The notes beneath the pieces are model-generated. The model searched no databases and was not told the origin of the DNA. It saw only the letters and a list, made by a program, of their open reading frames with translations. DNA of 64,000 bases from Tsukamurella sputi (GTDB lineage: Bacteria; Actinomycetota; Actinomycetes; Mycobacteriales; Mycobacteriaceae), in contig NZ_VIGV01000004.1 of the NCBI RefSeq assembly GCF_007858445.1, positions 496,001 through 560,000 on the forward strand, given 5' to 3'. Shown here piece after piece: positions 55,268 to 63,104 of the stretch; the stretch's first letter is position 1, and every line of letters starts with the position of its first letter. The translations under genes and the position numbers were made by a program.

Positions 55268-56062
55268 ATGGCCTCCGAGAAGAAGCCCGCCACCGATCAC
55301 TACCTGCGCTACCGCGGCCCCGTGCGCGTGCAGGGTGTGGCGGCGGCGGAATCGTCGACCACCGATCAGCGGCTGCTCGCGAACGCGGACGATGCCGACT
55401 GGCTGCACCGCGACCCCTGGCGGGTCATGCGGATCCAGGCCGAGTTCGTCGAGGGATTCGGGGCGCTCGCGGAACTGCCGCGCGCCGTCACCGTCTTCGG
55501 ATCCGCACGGATCAAGCAGGATTCGGCCGAGTACGCCACCGGACGCGAGCTGGGCGCCGGGCTGGTGCGCGCCGGCTACGCCGTCATCACGGGCGGCGGG
55601 CCCGGCGCGATGGAGGCCGCGAACCGCGGCGCCAAGGACGCCGACGGCCTGTCGGTGGGGCTCGGGATCGAGCTCCCCTTCGAGCAGGGCCTCAACGACT
55701 GGGTCGACCTGGGCATCAACTTCCGCTACTTCTTCGTGCGCAAGACGATGTTCGTCAAGTACGCGCAGGCCTTCGTCTGCCTGCCCGGCGGCTTCGGCAC
55801 GCTCGACGAGCTCTTCGAGGCCCTCACGCTGGTGCAGACGCACAAGGTGACCCGGTTCCCGATCGTGCTCCTGGGCTCGGCCTACTGGGGCGGGCTGGTC
55901 GACTGGATCCGCGGCACCCTCACCGAGCAGGGGATGGTCTCGCCCGGCGATGCGGACCTGATCACCGTGACCGACTCCGTGGACGAGGCCATCGACATCA
56001 TCGTGCGCGCCGACGCCGCCCGTGAGCGCGAGGCCGCCGCGAGCGAGGTGGATCCGTCGTGA
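55268..56062 (+). CDS. LOG-family nucleotide N-glycosidase-like protein (TIGR00730)
   Basis: A 264-residue protein of the lysine decarboxylase-like/LOG fold. After a ~60-residue N-terminal extension, the Rossmann core has AVTVFGSARIKQDSAEYATGRELGAGLVRAGYAVITGGGPGAMEAANRGA and the catalytic signature CLPGGFGTLDELFEALTLVQ (PGGxGTxxE). LOG proteins cleave cytokinin nucleoside 5'-monophosphates or other AMP-type nucleotides; the longer type's substrate is unclear. The ATG is seven bases after TAGGTT (55255-55260). It overlaps the start of a second, shorter LOG gene. Confidence 0.88.
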   Translation: MASEKKPATDHYLRYRGPVRVQGVAAAESSTTDQRLLANADDADWLHRDPWRVMRIQAEFVEGFGALAELPRAVTVFGSARIKQDSAEYATGRELGAGLVRAGYAVITGGGPGAMEAANRGAKDADGLSVGLGIELPFEQGLNDWVDLGINFRYFFVRKTMFVKYAQAFVCLPGGFGTLDELFEALTLVQTHKVTRFPIVLLGSAYWGGLVDWIRGTLTEQGMVSPGDADLITVTDSVDEAIDIIVRADAAREREAAASEVDPS

Positions 56063-56607
56063 CCGCCATCGCCGTCTTCTGCGCTTCGCGCCCGGTTCCT
56101 CAGGAGTACATCGACCTCGCCGCCGCGGTGGGTCGGGGCATCGCCGCCGGTGGCGATTCGCTGGTCTGGGGTGGCGGCCACGTCTCCATGATGGGCGCGG
56201 TCGCGCAGGCCGCGCGTGACGGCGGGGCGCACACCCTGGGCGTCATCCCCACGGCGCTGGTCGACCGGGAGGTCGCGGACCACGGCGCCGACGAGCTGCT
56301 GGTGGTCGCGACGATGCGTGAGCGCAAGCAGCTCATGGATGACAACGCCGACGCCTTCCTCGTGCTCCCGGGCGGTGTGGGCACCCTCGAGGAGTTCTTC
56401 GAGGCGTGGACGGCCGGCTACCTGTCCATGCACGACAAGCCCGTCGTGATCCTCGACCACGACGGCTTCTACGCACCGCTGCTGGACTGGATCGACGGGC
56501 TCAAGGCGAAGGGCTTCGTCGGTGACGCGGCTCTCGGACGACTGCTGCGCGCGACGGACGTCACGACCGCCCTCGACGCGTGCCGTGGTACGGCGGTGCC
56601 ACGGTAG
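56059..56607 (+). CDS. LOG-family cytokinin riboside 5'-monophosphate phosphoribohydrolase (Rv1205-like)
   Basis: A 182-residue LOG protein of the classical short type. It begins IAVFCASRPVPQEYIDLAAAVGRGIAAGGDSLVWGGGHVSMMGAVAQAA and has the active-site pair MRERKQLMDDNADAFLVLPGGVGTLEEFFEAW (Arg, Glu and PGGxGT). In M. tuberculosis, Rv1205 releases cytokinin bases from the nucleoside monophosphates. The GTG overlaps the upstream LOG gene by four bases, so the two are co-translated, and its position before fadD6-folP2-gpgS matches Rv1205-Rv1208. Confidence 0.92.
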   Translation: MTAIAVFCASRPVPQEYIDLAAAVGRGIAAGGDSLVWGGGHVSMMGAVAQAARDGGAHTLGVIPTALVDREVADHGADELLVVATMRERKQLMDDNADAFLVLPGGVGTLEEFFEAWTAGYLSMHDKPVVILDHDGFYAPLLDWIDGLKAKGFVGDAALGRLLRATDVTTALDACRGTAVPR

Positions 56608-56616
56608 GCTCGCCGC

Positions 56617-58428
56617 GTGAGCTCTACGCATAAGAACACCACCGTCGGCGTCGCCGATCTGGCCAAGGGCGTCGGCAAGCTGATCCCCGATCTGCCCCTG
56701 CTGATCAAGGAGGGGCCGGCGATCCTGCTGCGGACTCCGAACAGCAAGGAGACCATCGGCACGGTGTTCGCCAAGCGCGCGGCGCAGCACCCGTCGCGCG
56801 ACTTCCTCCGCTTCCACGGCGAGGGCATCAGCTACGGCGAGGCGAACGCCACCGTCAACGCCTATGCGCGCGTGCTGCTGCGGCGCGGCGTCAAGGTGGG
56901 CGACGTGGTCGGCGTCGTCATGCACAACCACCCGCAGATGGTGCTGGTCATGCTGGCCATCGTCAAGGTCGGCGCCACCGCGGGCCTGGTGAACTACAAC
57001 CAGCGCGGCGCCGTGCTGGCGCACAGCCTCAGCATCCTCGAGACCGGCACCATCATCGCCGGCGAGGAGGACCTCGAGGCCTTCGACTCCGTCGACGCGG
57101 CGGACCGCCCCGCCGACGGCGTGGTGCTCACCGTCGACGAGCTCGCGGAGCAGGCCCGGCGCATCCGTACCGAGGACCCGAGCGCCACCGAGAACCCGGC
57201 CGTGACCGCGACGCTGCCCGCCAGCACCCGCGCCTTCTACGTCTTCACGTCGGGCACCACCGGCATGCCGAAGGCGTCGATCATGACGCACTACCGCTGG
57301 CTCAAGGGCATGGCGGGCTTCGGCGCGACGGGCGTGCGGATGCGCGGCGACGACGTGATGTACTGCCCACTTCCGCTGTACCACAACAACGCCGCGCTGG
57401 TCTCGCTCGGCTCGGTGCTGGTCTCGGGCGCCACGCTCGCCATCGGCCGCAAGTTCTCGGCCTCCAAGTTCTGGGACGAGGCGAACGAGAATTCGGCCAC
57501 GATGTTCATCTACATCGGCGAGATCTGCCGGTACCTGCTCAACCAGCCGCCCAAGCCCAGCGACCGGTCGAACACCATCCGCGTCGCGGCCGGCAACGGC
57601 ATGCGGCCGGAGATCTGGCGGGAGTTCCAGGAGCGCTTCGGGATCGAGCGGATCATGGAGTTCTACGCCGCCAGCGAGACCAACATCGCCTTCCTCAACG
57701 TCTTCAACATCGAAGCCACCGTCGGCCTGTGCCCGCTGCCGCACGCGGTGGTGGAGTACGACATCGACACCGCCGGGCCGACGCGGGACGCCCGTGGCAA
57801 GCTCAAGCGCGTCAAGCGGGGCCAGAACGGTCTGCTGCTGACCAAGATCACCAAGTCCGCCCCGTTCGACGGCTACACGGACGGCAAGGCCGGCGAGGCG
57901 AAGCTGATCCGCGACGGCTTCAAGTCGGGCGACGTCTGGTTCAACACCGGCGACGTGGTGACCAACCAGGGCTTCGACCACATCGCCTTCGTCGACCGGC
58001 TCGGCGACACCTTCCGCTGGAAGGGCGAGAACGTGGCGACCACCGAGGTGGAGGGCGCGCTCGACGAGGCCGACCAGGTGGAGGGCGCGATCGTCTACGG
58101 CGTCGCGATCCCGGGCGCCGACGGCAAGGCGGGGATGGCTGCGGTGAAGCTCGCCGAGGGCCACGACTTCGACGGTGCCGCGCTCGCCGAGAAGCTGCGG
58201 AACGAGCTGCCGGGCTACGCGATCCCGCTGTACGTGCGCGTGGTGCCCAGCCTGGAGGTCACCTCCACGTTCAAGAGTCTCAAGGGCGAGCTGCGCAAGC
58301 AGAGCTTCGAGGAGACCGGCGACGATCCGCTGTACGTCTTCGTCGGCGGCGCGGACGGCTACGTCCCCGCGTACGACGGGTACGCCGCGGACGTCGCGGC
58401 CGCCAAGGTCCCGGACCTGCGTTCCTAG
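56617..58428 (+). CDS. fadD6: Long-chain acyl-CoA synthetase FadD6-like
   Basis: A 603-residue FATP-type AMP-binding enzyme. The ATP/AMP motif is AFYVFTSGTTGMPKASIMTHYRW; MEFYAASETNIAF occupies the A5 position; and the C-terminal hinge region reads DVWFNTGDVVTNQGFDHIAFVDRLGDTFRWKGENVATTEVEGAL, a signature of very-long-chain FATP/FadD6. The final VTSTFKSLKGELRKQSFEE carries the catalytic Lys. It activates fatty acids to acyl-CoA at the membrane. The GTG is six bases after TAGGCT (56605-56610), so this starts a new leaderless transcript running into folP2 and gpgS. Confidence 0.92.
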   Translation: MSSTHKNTTVGVADLAKGVGKLIPDLPLLIKEGPAILLRTPNSKETIGTVFAKRAAQHPSRDFLRFHGEGISYGEANATVNAYARVLLRRGVKVGDVVGVVMHNHPQMVLVMLAIVKVGATAGLVNYNQRGAVLAHSLSILETGTIIAGEEDLEAFDSVDAADRPADGVVLTVDELAEQARRIRTEDPSATENPAVTATLPASTRAFYVFTSGTTGMPKASIMTHYRWLKGMAGFGATGVRMRGDDVMYCPLPLYHNNAALVSLGSVLVSGATLAIGRKFSASKFWDEANENSATMFIYIGEICRYLLNQPPKPSDRSNTIRVAAGNGMRPEIWREFQERFGIERIMEFYAASETNIAFLNVFNIEATVGLCPLPHAVVEYDIDTAGPTRDARGKLKRVKRGQNGLLLTKITKSAPFDGYTDGKAGEAKLIRDGFKSGDVWFNTGDVVTNQGFDHIAFVDRLGDTFRWKGENVATTEVEGALDEADQVEGAIVYGVAIPGADGKAGMAAVKLAEGHDFDGAALAEKLRNELPGYAIPLYVRVVPSLEVTSTFKSLKGELRKQSFEETGDDPLYVFVGGADGYVPAYDGYAADVAAAKVPDLRS

Positions 58429-59307
58429 ATGACCGCGCCGCCGGTGCGTCCCACCTTCTGCGGTCGCCCGGTCCCCACGGACCGGGCGCTGGTGATGGCG
58501 ATCATCAACCGCACGCCCGACTCCTTCTACGACCGCGGCAGCTACTTCGCGGTGGAGGCCGCGCTGGAGCGCGTCGACGCGGCCGTCGCCGAGGGGGCCG
58601 ACCTGGTGGACGTGGGCGGCGTCAAGGCCGGGCCCGGCCAGGACGTGGACGCGACGGAGGAGATCGCGCGGACGGTGCCCTTCATCGCGCAGGTGCGCGA
58701 TCGGCACCCGGACCTCCTGATCAGCGTGGACACCTGGCGCGCCTCGGTCGCCGAGGCCGCGGTGGACGCCGGCGCCGACCTCATCAACGACACCTGGGCG
58801 GGCGCCGACCCGGACCTGCCCCGGATCGCCGCGGAGACCGGGGCGGGCCTGGTGTGCTCGCACACGGGCGGCGCCGTGCCGCGGTCCCGTCCGTACCGGG
58901 TGCGCTACCCCGACGTGGTGGCCGACGTGCGCGAGCGACTCCTCACCGCCGCCGAGGCGGCCTTCGCCGCGGGCGTGCGCGAGGACGGCATCGTCATCGA
59001 TCCGACCCACGACTTCGGCAAGAACACCCACCACGGACTGGCGCTGCTGCGGCACCTCGACGACCTCGTAAGGACCGGCTGGCCCGTCCTGATGGCGTTG
59101 TCCAACAAGGACTTCATCGGCGAGACGCTGGACGCCGGCCTGGAGGAGCGCGTGGCAGGCACGCTGGCGGCGACGGCGCTGGCGGCGCACGCCGGGGCGC
59201 GGATGTTCCGCGTGCACCAGGTCGCCGACACCCGGCGCGTGGTGGAGATGGTGGCGTCGATCGACGGCGCGCGGCCACCGTCCCGGGTCGTCCGGGGACT
59301 GGCATGA
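58429..59307 (+). CDS. folP2: Dihydropteroate-synthase-like protein FolP2
   Basis: The 292-residue pterin-binding TIM barrel has VMAIINRTPDSFYDRGSYF and DVGGVKAGPGQDVD. In true DHPS the second loop carries an ESTRPG motif; here it is GVKAGPG, and later loops (HDFGKNTHHGLALLRHL) also differ, as in mycobacterial FolP2. FolP2 of mycobacteria lacks DHPS activity, so folate synthesis should not be inferred. ATG follows the fadD6 TAG directly and its stop overlaps the gpgS ATG (ATGA). The fadD6-folP2-gpgS order equals Rv1206-Rv1208. Confidence 0.9.
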   Translation: MTAPPVRPTFCGRPVPTDRALVMAIINRTPDSFYDRGSYFAVEAALERVDAAVAEGADLVDVGGVKAGPGQDVDATEEIARTVPFIAQVRDRHPDLLISVDTWRASVAEAAVDAGADLINDTWAGADPDLPRIAAETGAGLVCSHTGGAVPRSRPYRVRYPDVVADVRERLLTAAEAAFAAGVREDGIVIDPTHDFGKNTHHGLALLRHLDDLVRTGWPVLMALSNKDFIGETLDAGLEERVAGTLAATALAAHAGARMFRVHQVADTRRVVEMVASIDGARPPSRVVRGLA

Positions 59308-60239
59308 GCGGGGAGGCGCCCCAGGCGCACGCGAGCGAGCGCTTCTTCGCGGAGCCGCGGTGGACCGTGGAGGAACTGGTCGCCGCGAAGGACGGCCGGA
59401 CGGTCTCGGTGGTGCTGCCGGCACTCAACGAGGAGGAGACCGTCGCCGGTGTCGTCGAGACGATCGTGCCCCTGCTCGGCACCCTGGTCGACGAGCTGAT
59501 CGTGCTGGATTCCGGGTCCACCGACGCCACCGCCGAGCGGGCGCGTGCGGCGGGCGCCACGGTGATCAGCCGTGAGGACGCCGTCCCCGGGCTCGCCCCG
59601 GTCCCCGGCAAGGGGGAGGCGCTGTGGCGCGGGGTGGCCGCCTCGTCGGGCGATCTGATCGCCTTCGTCGACTCCGATCTGATCGAGCCCGACCCGCGCT
59701 ACGTGCCGAGGCTGCTCGGGCCCATGCTCTTCGACCGCGACGTGCACCTGGTCAAGGCCTACTACCGGAGGCCGCTCCGCGTCTTCAAGCAGGGCGAGGA
59801 CCCGACGGGCGGTGGCCGCGTCACCGAGCTGGTGGCCCGTCCGCTGCTGGCGGCGCTGCGCCCGCCGCTGCGGGTGATCCTGCAGCCTCTCGGCGGCGAG
59901 TACGCGGGCACCCGCGAATTCCTCACATCCGTGCCCTTCGCCCCCGGCTACGGCGTGGAGATCGGGCTGCTGCTGGACGCCGAGGCCCGCTACGGCCTGG
60001 AGGGGATCGCGCAGGTCAACCTGTCGGTGCGTAAGCACCGCAACCGCGATCTACGCGACCTGGGCGTGATGAGCCGCCAGATCATGGGCACGGCGCTGCG
60101 CCGCTGCGGGATCCCGGACTCCGGCGCGGGAATCACCCAGTACCTCGTCGAGCCCGGGCCGGACGACAGGTTCACCGAGGTCACCACCGATCTGTACCTG
60201 GAGGATCGCCCGCCGGCGAACACCCTTCGGAACTCATGA
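59304..60239 (+). CDS. gpgS: Glucosyl-3-phosphoglycerate synthase
   Basis: A 311-residue GT81 glycosyltransferase. The nucleotide-sugar region is VSVVLPALNEEETVAGVVETIVPLLGTLVDELIVLDSGSTDATAERARAAGA, with the DxD-type motif IAFVDSDLIEPDPRYVPRLLGPML. KQGEDPTGGGRVTELVARPLLAAL and PFAPGYGVEIGLLLDAEARYGLEGIAQVNLSVRKHRNRDL bind the phosphoglycerate acceptor and metal. It makes glucosyl-3-phosphoglycerate, the first step to methylglucose lipopolysaccharide. The ATG overlaps the folP2 stop; a long frame upstream is a shadow. Its TGA lies inside the palindrome at 60237-60252. Confidence 0.95.
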   Translation: MSGEAPQAHASERFFAEPRWTVEELVAAKDGRTVSVVLPALNEEETVAGVVETIVPLLGTLVDELIVLDSGSTDATAERARAAGATVISREDAVPGLAPVPGKGEALWRGVAASSGDLIAFVDSDLIEPDPRYVPRLLGPMLFDRDVHLVKAYYRRPLRVFKQGEDPTGGGRVTELVARPLLAALRPPLRVILQPLGGEYAGTREFLTSVPFAPGYGVEIGLLLDAEARYGLEGIAQVNLSVRKHRNRDLRDLGVMSRQIMGTALRRCGIPDSGAGITQYLVEPGPDDRFTEVTTDLYLEDRPPANTLRNS

Positions 60240-60275
60240 CAAGTACTTGTCAAAGCGGAAAGTACTTTCTATAGT
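60237..60275 (+). promoter_or_regulatory. Promoter with two palindromic operators
   Basis: TTGTCA (60247-60252), a 17-bp spacer and TATAGT (60270-60275) form a good promoter. TGACAAGTACTTGTCA (60237-60252) is a perfect 16-bp palindrome covering the -35. GAAAGTACTTTC (60258-60269) is a perfect 12-bp palindrome filling the rest of the spacer. Both share an AAGTACTT core, with centres 19 bp apart. This suggests tight repression, probably by the winged-helix protein encoded at 60774. Confidence 0.8.
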
Positions 60276-60303
60276 CGAGTCATCGACGACGGGAAGGGCA
60301 GTC

Positions 60304-60777
60304 ATGAACGACGACACGGGACGGATGACCGCCGAGGAGGCGCGCCGCACCCTGGATGCGGCCGACGCCGCGTCGATCGCGACGCCCGCGGACCGCGAGC
60401 GGCTCGAGAAGGGCCTGATCCGCATCGGCGTCGTCACCGGCGGGCTGATCATCGGGTTGCGCCTCACGATCGGTGACCCTGGCGCTCCGATGTGGCTGCG
60501 GCACTGGGGATTCGCCGTCGTCATGGTCGTCTACTTCGCGGTGATCGTCGTTTCGGTGGTGACCATGCGGAGGGCGAAGGCGGTGCCGCGGGGCTTCTCC
60601 AGTCGCTACACCGTGGGGATCGCGCTGACCTTCCTCCTGTACACCGCGTACATCGTCCTGCAGGCCGGCACGGTCGACACCGGGATGGACTGGCAGTGGG
60701 TGATTCTCGGTGCCATCCTGACGATGACTCCCGCCCTCCTCGCCGCGCGGTCGATCTCGAAGCTGGCGCTCCGATGA
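60304..60777 (+). CDS. Small four-helix membrane protein of a winged-helix regulated pair
   Basis: A 157-residue membrane protein. A charged N-terminal region (MTAEEARRTLDAADAASIATPADRERLEKGLIRIGV) precedes helices GVVTGGLIIGLRLTI, HWGFAVVMVVYFAVIVVSVVTM, YTVGIALTFLLYTAYIVLQAG and WVILGAILTMTPALLAARSI. No enzymatic motif is visible. The ATG follows GGGAAGGG and its stop overlaps the ATG of the regulator gene (ATGA). Pairs of such a membrane protein and a PF13601-like winged helix are frequent in actinobacteria; their signal is unknown. Confidence 0.75.
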   Translation: MNDDTGRMTAEEARRTLDAADAASIATPADRERLEKGLIRIGVVTGGLIIGLRLTIGDPGAPMWLRHWGFAVVMVVYFAVIVVSVVTMRRAKAVPRGFSSRYTVGIALTFLLYTAYIVLQAGTVDTGMDWQWVILGAILTMTPALLAARSISKLALR

Positions 60778-61085
60778 CGAATGCCGGCAGCGGTGCGCAC
60801 GCCCGGCACCGGCTCGACGACGTGATCCACGCGCCGGTCCGCTTCTCCATCGTCGCCGCGCTGGCGAAGGTCGAGAACGCGGAGTTCGCCGCGGTGCGCG
60901 ACGCGGTGGAGCTCTCGGACTCCGTCCTCTCCAAGCAGGCCTCGCAACTGGAGGCGGTCGGCTACGTCACGATCAAGAAGGGCTACGTGGGCAAACGTCC
61001 GCGCACATGGCTGTCGCTGACGGCGCAGGGACGCAGGGCCTTCGAATCCCATCTCGACGCACTGCGCGCGATCGCTGAGGGCTGA
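60774..61085 (+). CDS. Winged-helix regulator (HTH_34/PadR-MarR-like)
   Basis: The 103-residue DNA-binding protein consists almost only of a winged helix: LDDVIHAPVRFSIVAALAKVENAEFAAVRDAVELSDSVLSKQASQLEAVGYVTIKKGYVGKRPRTWLSLTAQGRRAFESHLDAL. The wing KKGYVGKRPRTWLSLT and the helix DSVLSKQASQLE match the PF13601-type regulators. It is translationally coupled to the membrane protein and the promoter of the pair carries twin palindromes, so autorepression is the simplest model. Confidence 0.88.
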   Translation: MTNAGSGAHARHRLDDVIHAPVRFSIVAALAKVENAEFAAVRDAVELSDSVLSKQASQLEAVGYVTIKKGYVGKRPRTWLSLTAQGRRAFESHLDALRAIAEG

Positions 61086-61123
61086 CCCGCGGAGGATCGG
61101 CCGGTTTCCGGCCGGCATCTGCC

Positions 61124-61861
61124 TCAGTCGATCGCCGGCCCGATATCCGCGGAATCTCCTCGGGAGCGCAGGACTGCGTCCAGAGCGGCGGCACCGGAGA
61201 CCAGGGCGCGGCCCCGTCGGGTCAGGGAGGCCCGCCAGCCGTCCAGCGTGCCGCGCAGGGGCTCGACCCCGCCTGCGGAGCGCACGTGTTCGGCGAGTTC
61301 CGCTATCCGCGCGAGGCCGAAGCCGCCCCGTCGGAGCTGCTCCGCCATGCGGGCGTCGCGGACATCGGCGGGCGCGTACACCCGATAGCCGGTGGCGCGG
61401 TCACGCCGCGGCCGGACGATTCCCGCGCTTTCCCAGGCGCGCAGGGTGGCGGGCACGACCCCGAGCAGATGCGCCACATCGCCGACGAACAGTGTGTGCC
61501 CCGCGTCGTCGGCGGGGTCGTCCAGGTCGTCGAGCGCGGCGCACACCCGCCGGAAGGTGCCGCGGTCCTCGGCCAGCTCCTCGTGGGCCGCGTCCAGCAG
61601 CGCGAAGGCGCCGTCGAGGTCGTCGCGGTGGACGGCGCGCAGGATCTCCCCGGCGCGCGCGTGCCCGCATCCCGGGATCAGCGCGAGGAAGGCGTCGAGT
61701 GCCAGGCGATGGCGTGGGGTGAAGACCCGGTAGCCCGACGGGGTGCGCCCGGCCGGCGGCAGGATGCCCTGCTCCTCGTAGTTGCGCACAGCCTGGGACG
61801 AGATGCCATGCGGTCGCGCCAGGTCGACGGGGCGCAGGTGGGTTTGAGAGTTCTCGGGCAT
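61124..61861 (-). CDS. Tandem-MerR regulator (TioE-like)
   Basis: A 245-residue protein carrying two MerR headpieces in one chain. The first (about residues 9-55) is VDLARPHGISSQAVRNYEEQGILPPAGRTPSGYRVFTPRHRLAL; the second (about 125-180) is VGDVAHLLGVVPATLRAWESAGIVRPRRDRATGYRVYAPADVRDARM. Both keep the R-x-(Y/W)-E-x-x-G-(I)-(L/V)-x-P and GYR(V) signature. A helical linker with acidic residues separates them. Two DNA-binding heads on one chain is the TioE-type arrangement. It is divergent from an erythromycin-esterase-like gene with only 57 bases between starts, so that is the likely target. Confidence 0.88.
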   Translation of the reverse strand: MPENSQTHLRPVDLARPHGISSQAVRNYEEQGILPPAGRTPSGYRVFTPRHRLALDAFLALIPGCGHARAGEILRAVHRDDLDGAFALLDAAHEELAEDRGTFRRVCAALDDLDDPADDAGHTLFVGDVAHLLGVVPATLRAWESAGIVRPRRDRATGYRVYAPADVRDARMAEQLRRGGFGLARIAELAEHVRSAGGVEPLRGTLDGWRASLTRRGRALVSGAAALDAVLRSRGDSADIGPAID

Positions 61862-61918
61862 TCTCCCTCGTCCTCTCGCAGAAGTGTCAACTGGTCGTTC
61901 AACGATATCGTGAAGGGA

Positions 61919-63097
61919 ATGAATCTCGATCAGGCAGACCTCGTCTCCTTCCTCGCCGCCCAGCCCACACCCACGCGCCTCCTCGGCTTCGGTGAACCGA
62001 TGCACGGTTCCGAGGAGATCCTCCGCGCCCGCAACGCCGTGATCGTCGATCTCGTGCTGCGCGGCGGATACCGCTCGATCGCGGTGGAGTCCGACTTCCA
62101 TCGCGCGCCGCTGGCGAACGACTACCTGGCCGGGGCCGATATCGACCTGCAGCGGGTCCTCGACGAGGGCTTCAGCCATCCCTACCTGCACCGGCTCGCC
62201 GCCACCGGCGAACTCCTGGAGCGGCTGCGCGAGCTGAACCGGACGCTGGAGACGCCCGTCCGGTTCTACGGCTTCGACGCCCCGATGGAGATGGCCGCCG
62301 CACCGAGCCCCCGCGCCCACCTCCTGCGGCTGCGTGCCGCGCTCGCGGCGGTCGACGAGCACATCGTCGGTGAGCAGGAGATCGAGGATCTCCTCGGCGA
62401 CGAAGCGCGGTGGACCGAGGAGCGCGCGATGTACGAGGCGGACCGGGGCGTCGGACGCACCGTCGACGCCGAGCGGCTGCGCCTGCTGACCGACGACCTG
62501 TGCGCGGTCCTGCAGGCGCGCGCCCCCGAGCTCGCAGAATCCGCGGAGGCGTGGTGGCGGCTGCGGGCCGATGCGGCCACCGCCGTCGGGCTACTGCGCT
62601 ACCACGCGATCATGGCGACCGATACCCCCGACCGGCTGGGCCGGCTCAGCGCGCACCGGGACGCGATGATGGGCCGCAACCTGCTGGCGATACTCGACCG
62701 CGAGGCGGGGCGGGGCGGCACCGTCGCCTTCGCGCACAACCTGCACCTGCAGCGCGGCGTGAGTGACATGCGGATGGGTCCGCACACGGTGCGGTGGTTC
62801 AGCGGCGGCGCCCAGGCGGCCGCGCGGCTGCGCGACGGGTACCGGTTCGTGGCGGTGGGTATCGGCGCCGCTCCGGCGCACGGACTGGCCGAGCCCGAGC
62901 CCGGCACCGTCGAGGGGGAGCTGTATCGCACGCAGACCGCCCCCGCCCGCTTGTACGCGGGGCCGGAACTCGCCGCACGACTGGGTGATGCGTGCTCGCG
63001 CGCGGACCGGGACGCGCTTGGGGCCTACTTCCCGCTCGACGCCGCGCGCCTGTCGGAGACCGACGGTGTCCTCTTCCTCCGCGAGGTTCGGGCATGA
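61919..63097 (+). CDS. Erythromycin-esterase-family hydrolase
   Basis: A 392-residue protein of the EreA/ChanN-like family. The signature LLGFGEPMHGSEEILRARNAVIVDLVLRGGYRSIAVESDFHRA supplies the conserved GExxHG and a Glu. Later parts include FYGFDAPMEM, MMGRNLLAILDREAGRGGTVAFAHNLHLQRG (conserved AHNxH) and VRWFSGGAQ. Only some family members open macrolide lactones, so antibiotic resistance is a hypothesis. The ATG follows GTGAAGGG. Divergent from the tandem-MerR gene, which suggests inducible expression. It interrupts the order gpgS-(DivIVA-like) known from mycobacteria. Confidence 0.87.
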   Translation: MNLDQADLVSFLAAQPTPTRLLGFGEPMHGSEEILRARNAVIVDLVLRGGYRSIAVESDFHRAPLANDYLAGADIDLQRVLDEGFSHPYLHRLAATGELLERLRELNRTLETPVRFYGFDAPMEMAAAPSPRAHLLRLRAALAAVDEHIVGEQEIEDLLGDEARWTEERAMYEADRGVGRTVDAERLRLLTDDLCAVLQARAPELAESAEAWWRLRADAATAVGLLRYHAIMATDTPDRLGRLSAHRDAMMGRNLLAILDREAGRGGTVAFAHNLHLQRGVSDMRMGPHTVRWFSGGAQAAARLRDGYRFVAVGIGAAPAHGLAEPEPGTVEGELYRTQTAPARLYAGPELAARLGDACSRADRDALGAYFPLDAARLSETDGVLFLREVRA

Positions 63098-63104
63098 TGG
63101 CCCC

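Noticed and set aside
55882-59424. Long minus-strand open frame opposite LOG, fadD6, folP2 and gpgS
   Set aside because: The coding strand carries four recognised proteins with conserved order; the antisense translation has no motif.
61902-61911. ACGATATCGT as an operator of the tandem-MerR regulator
   Set aside because: The 10-bp palindrome is too short and too close to the ribosome site to be convincing, and no MerR-type 19-bp spacer promoter could be defined.
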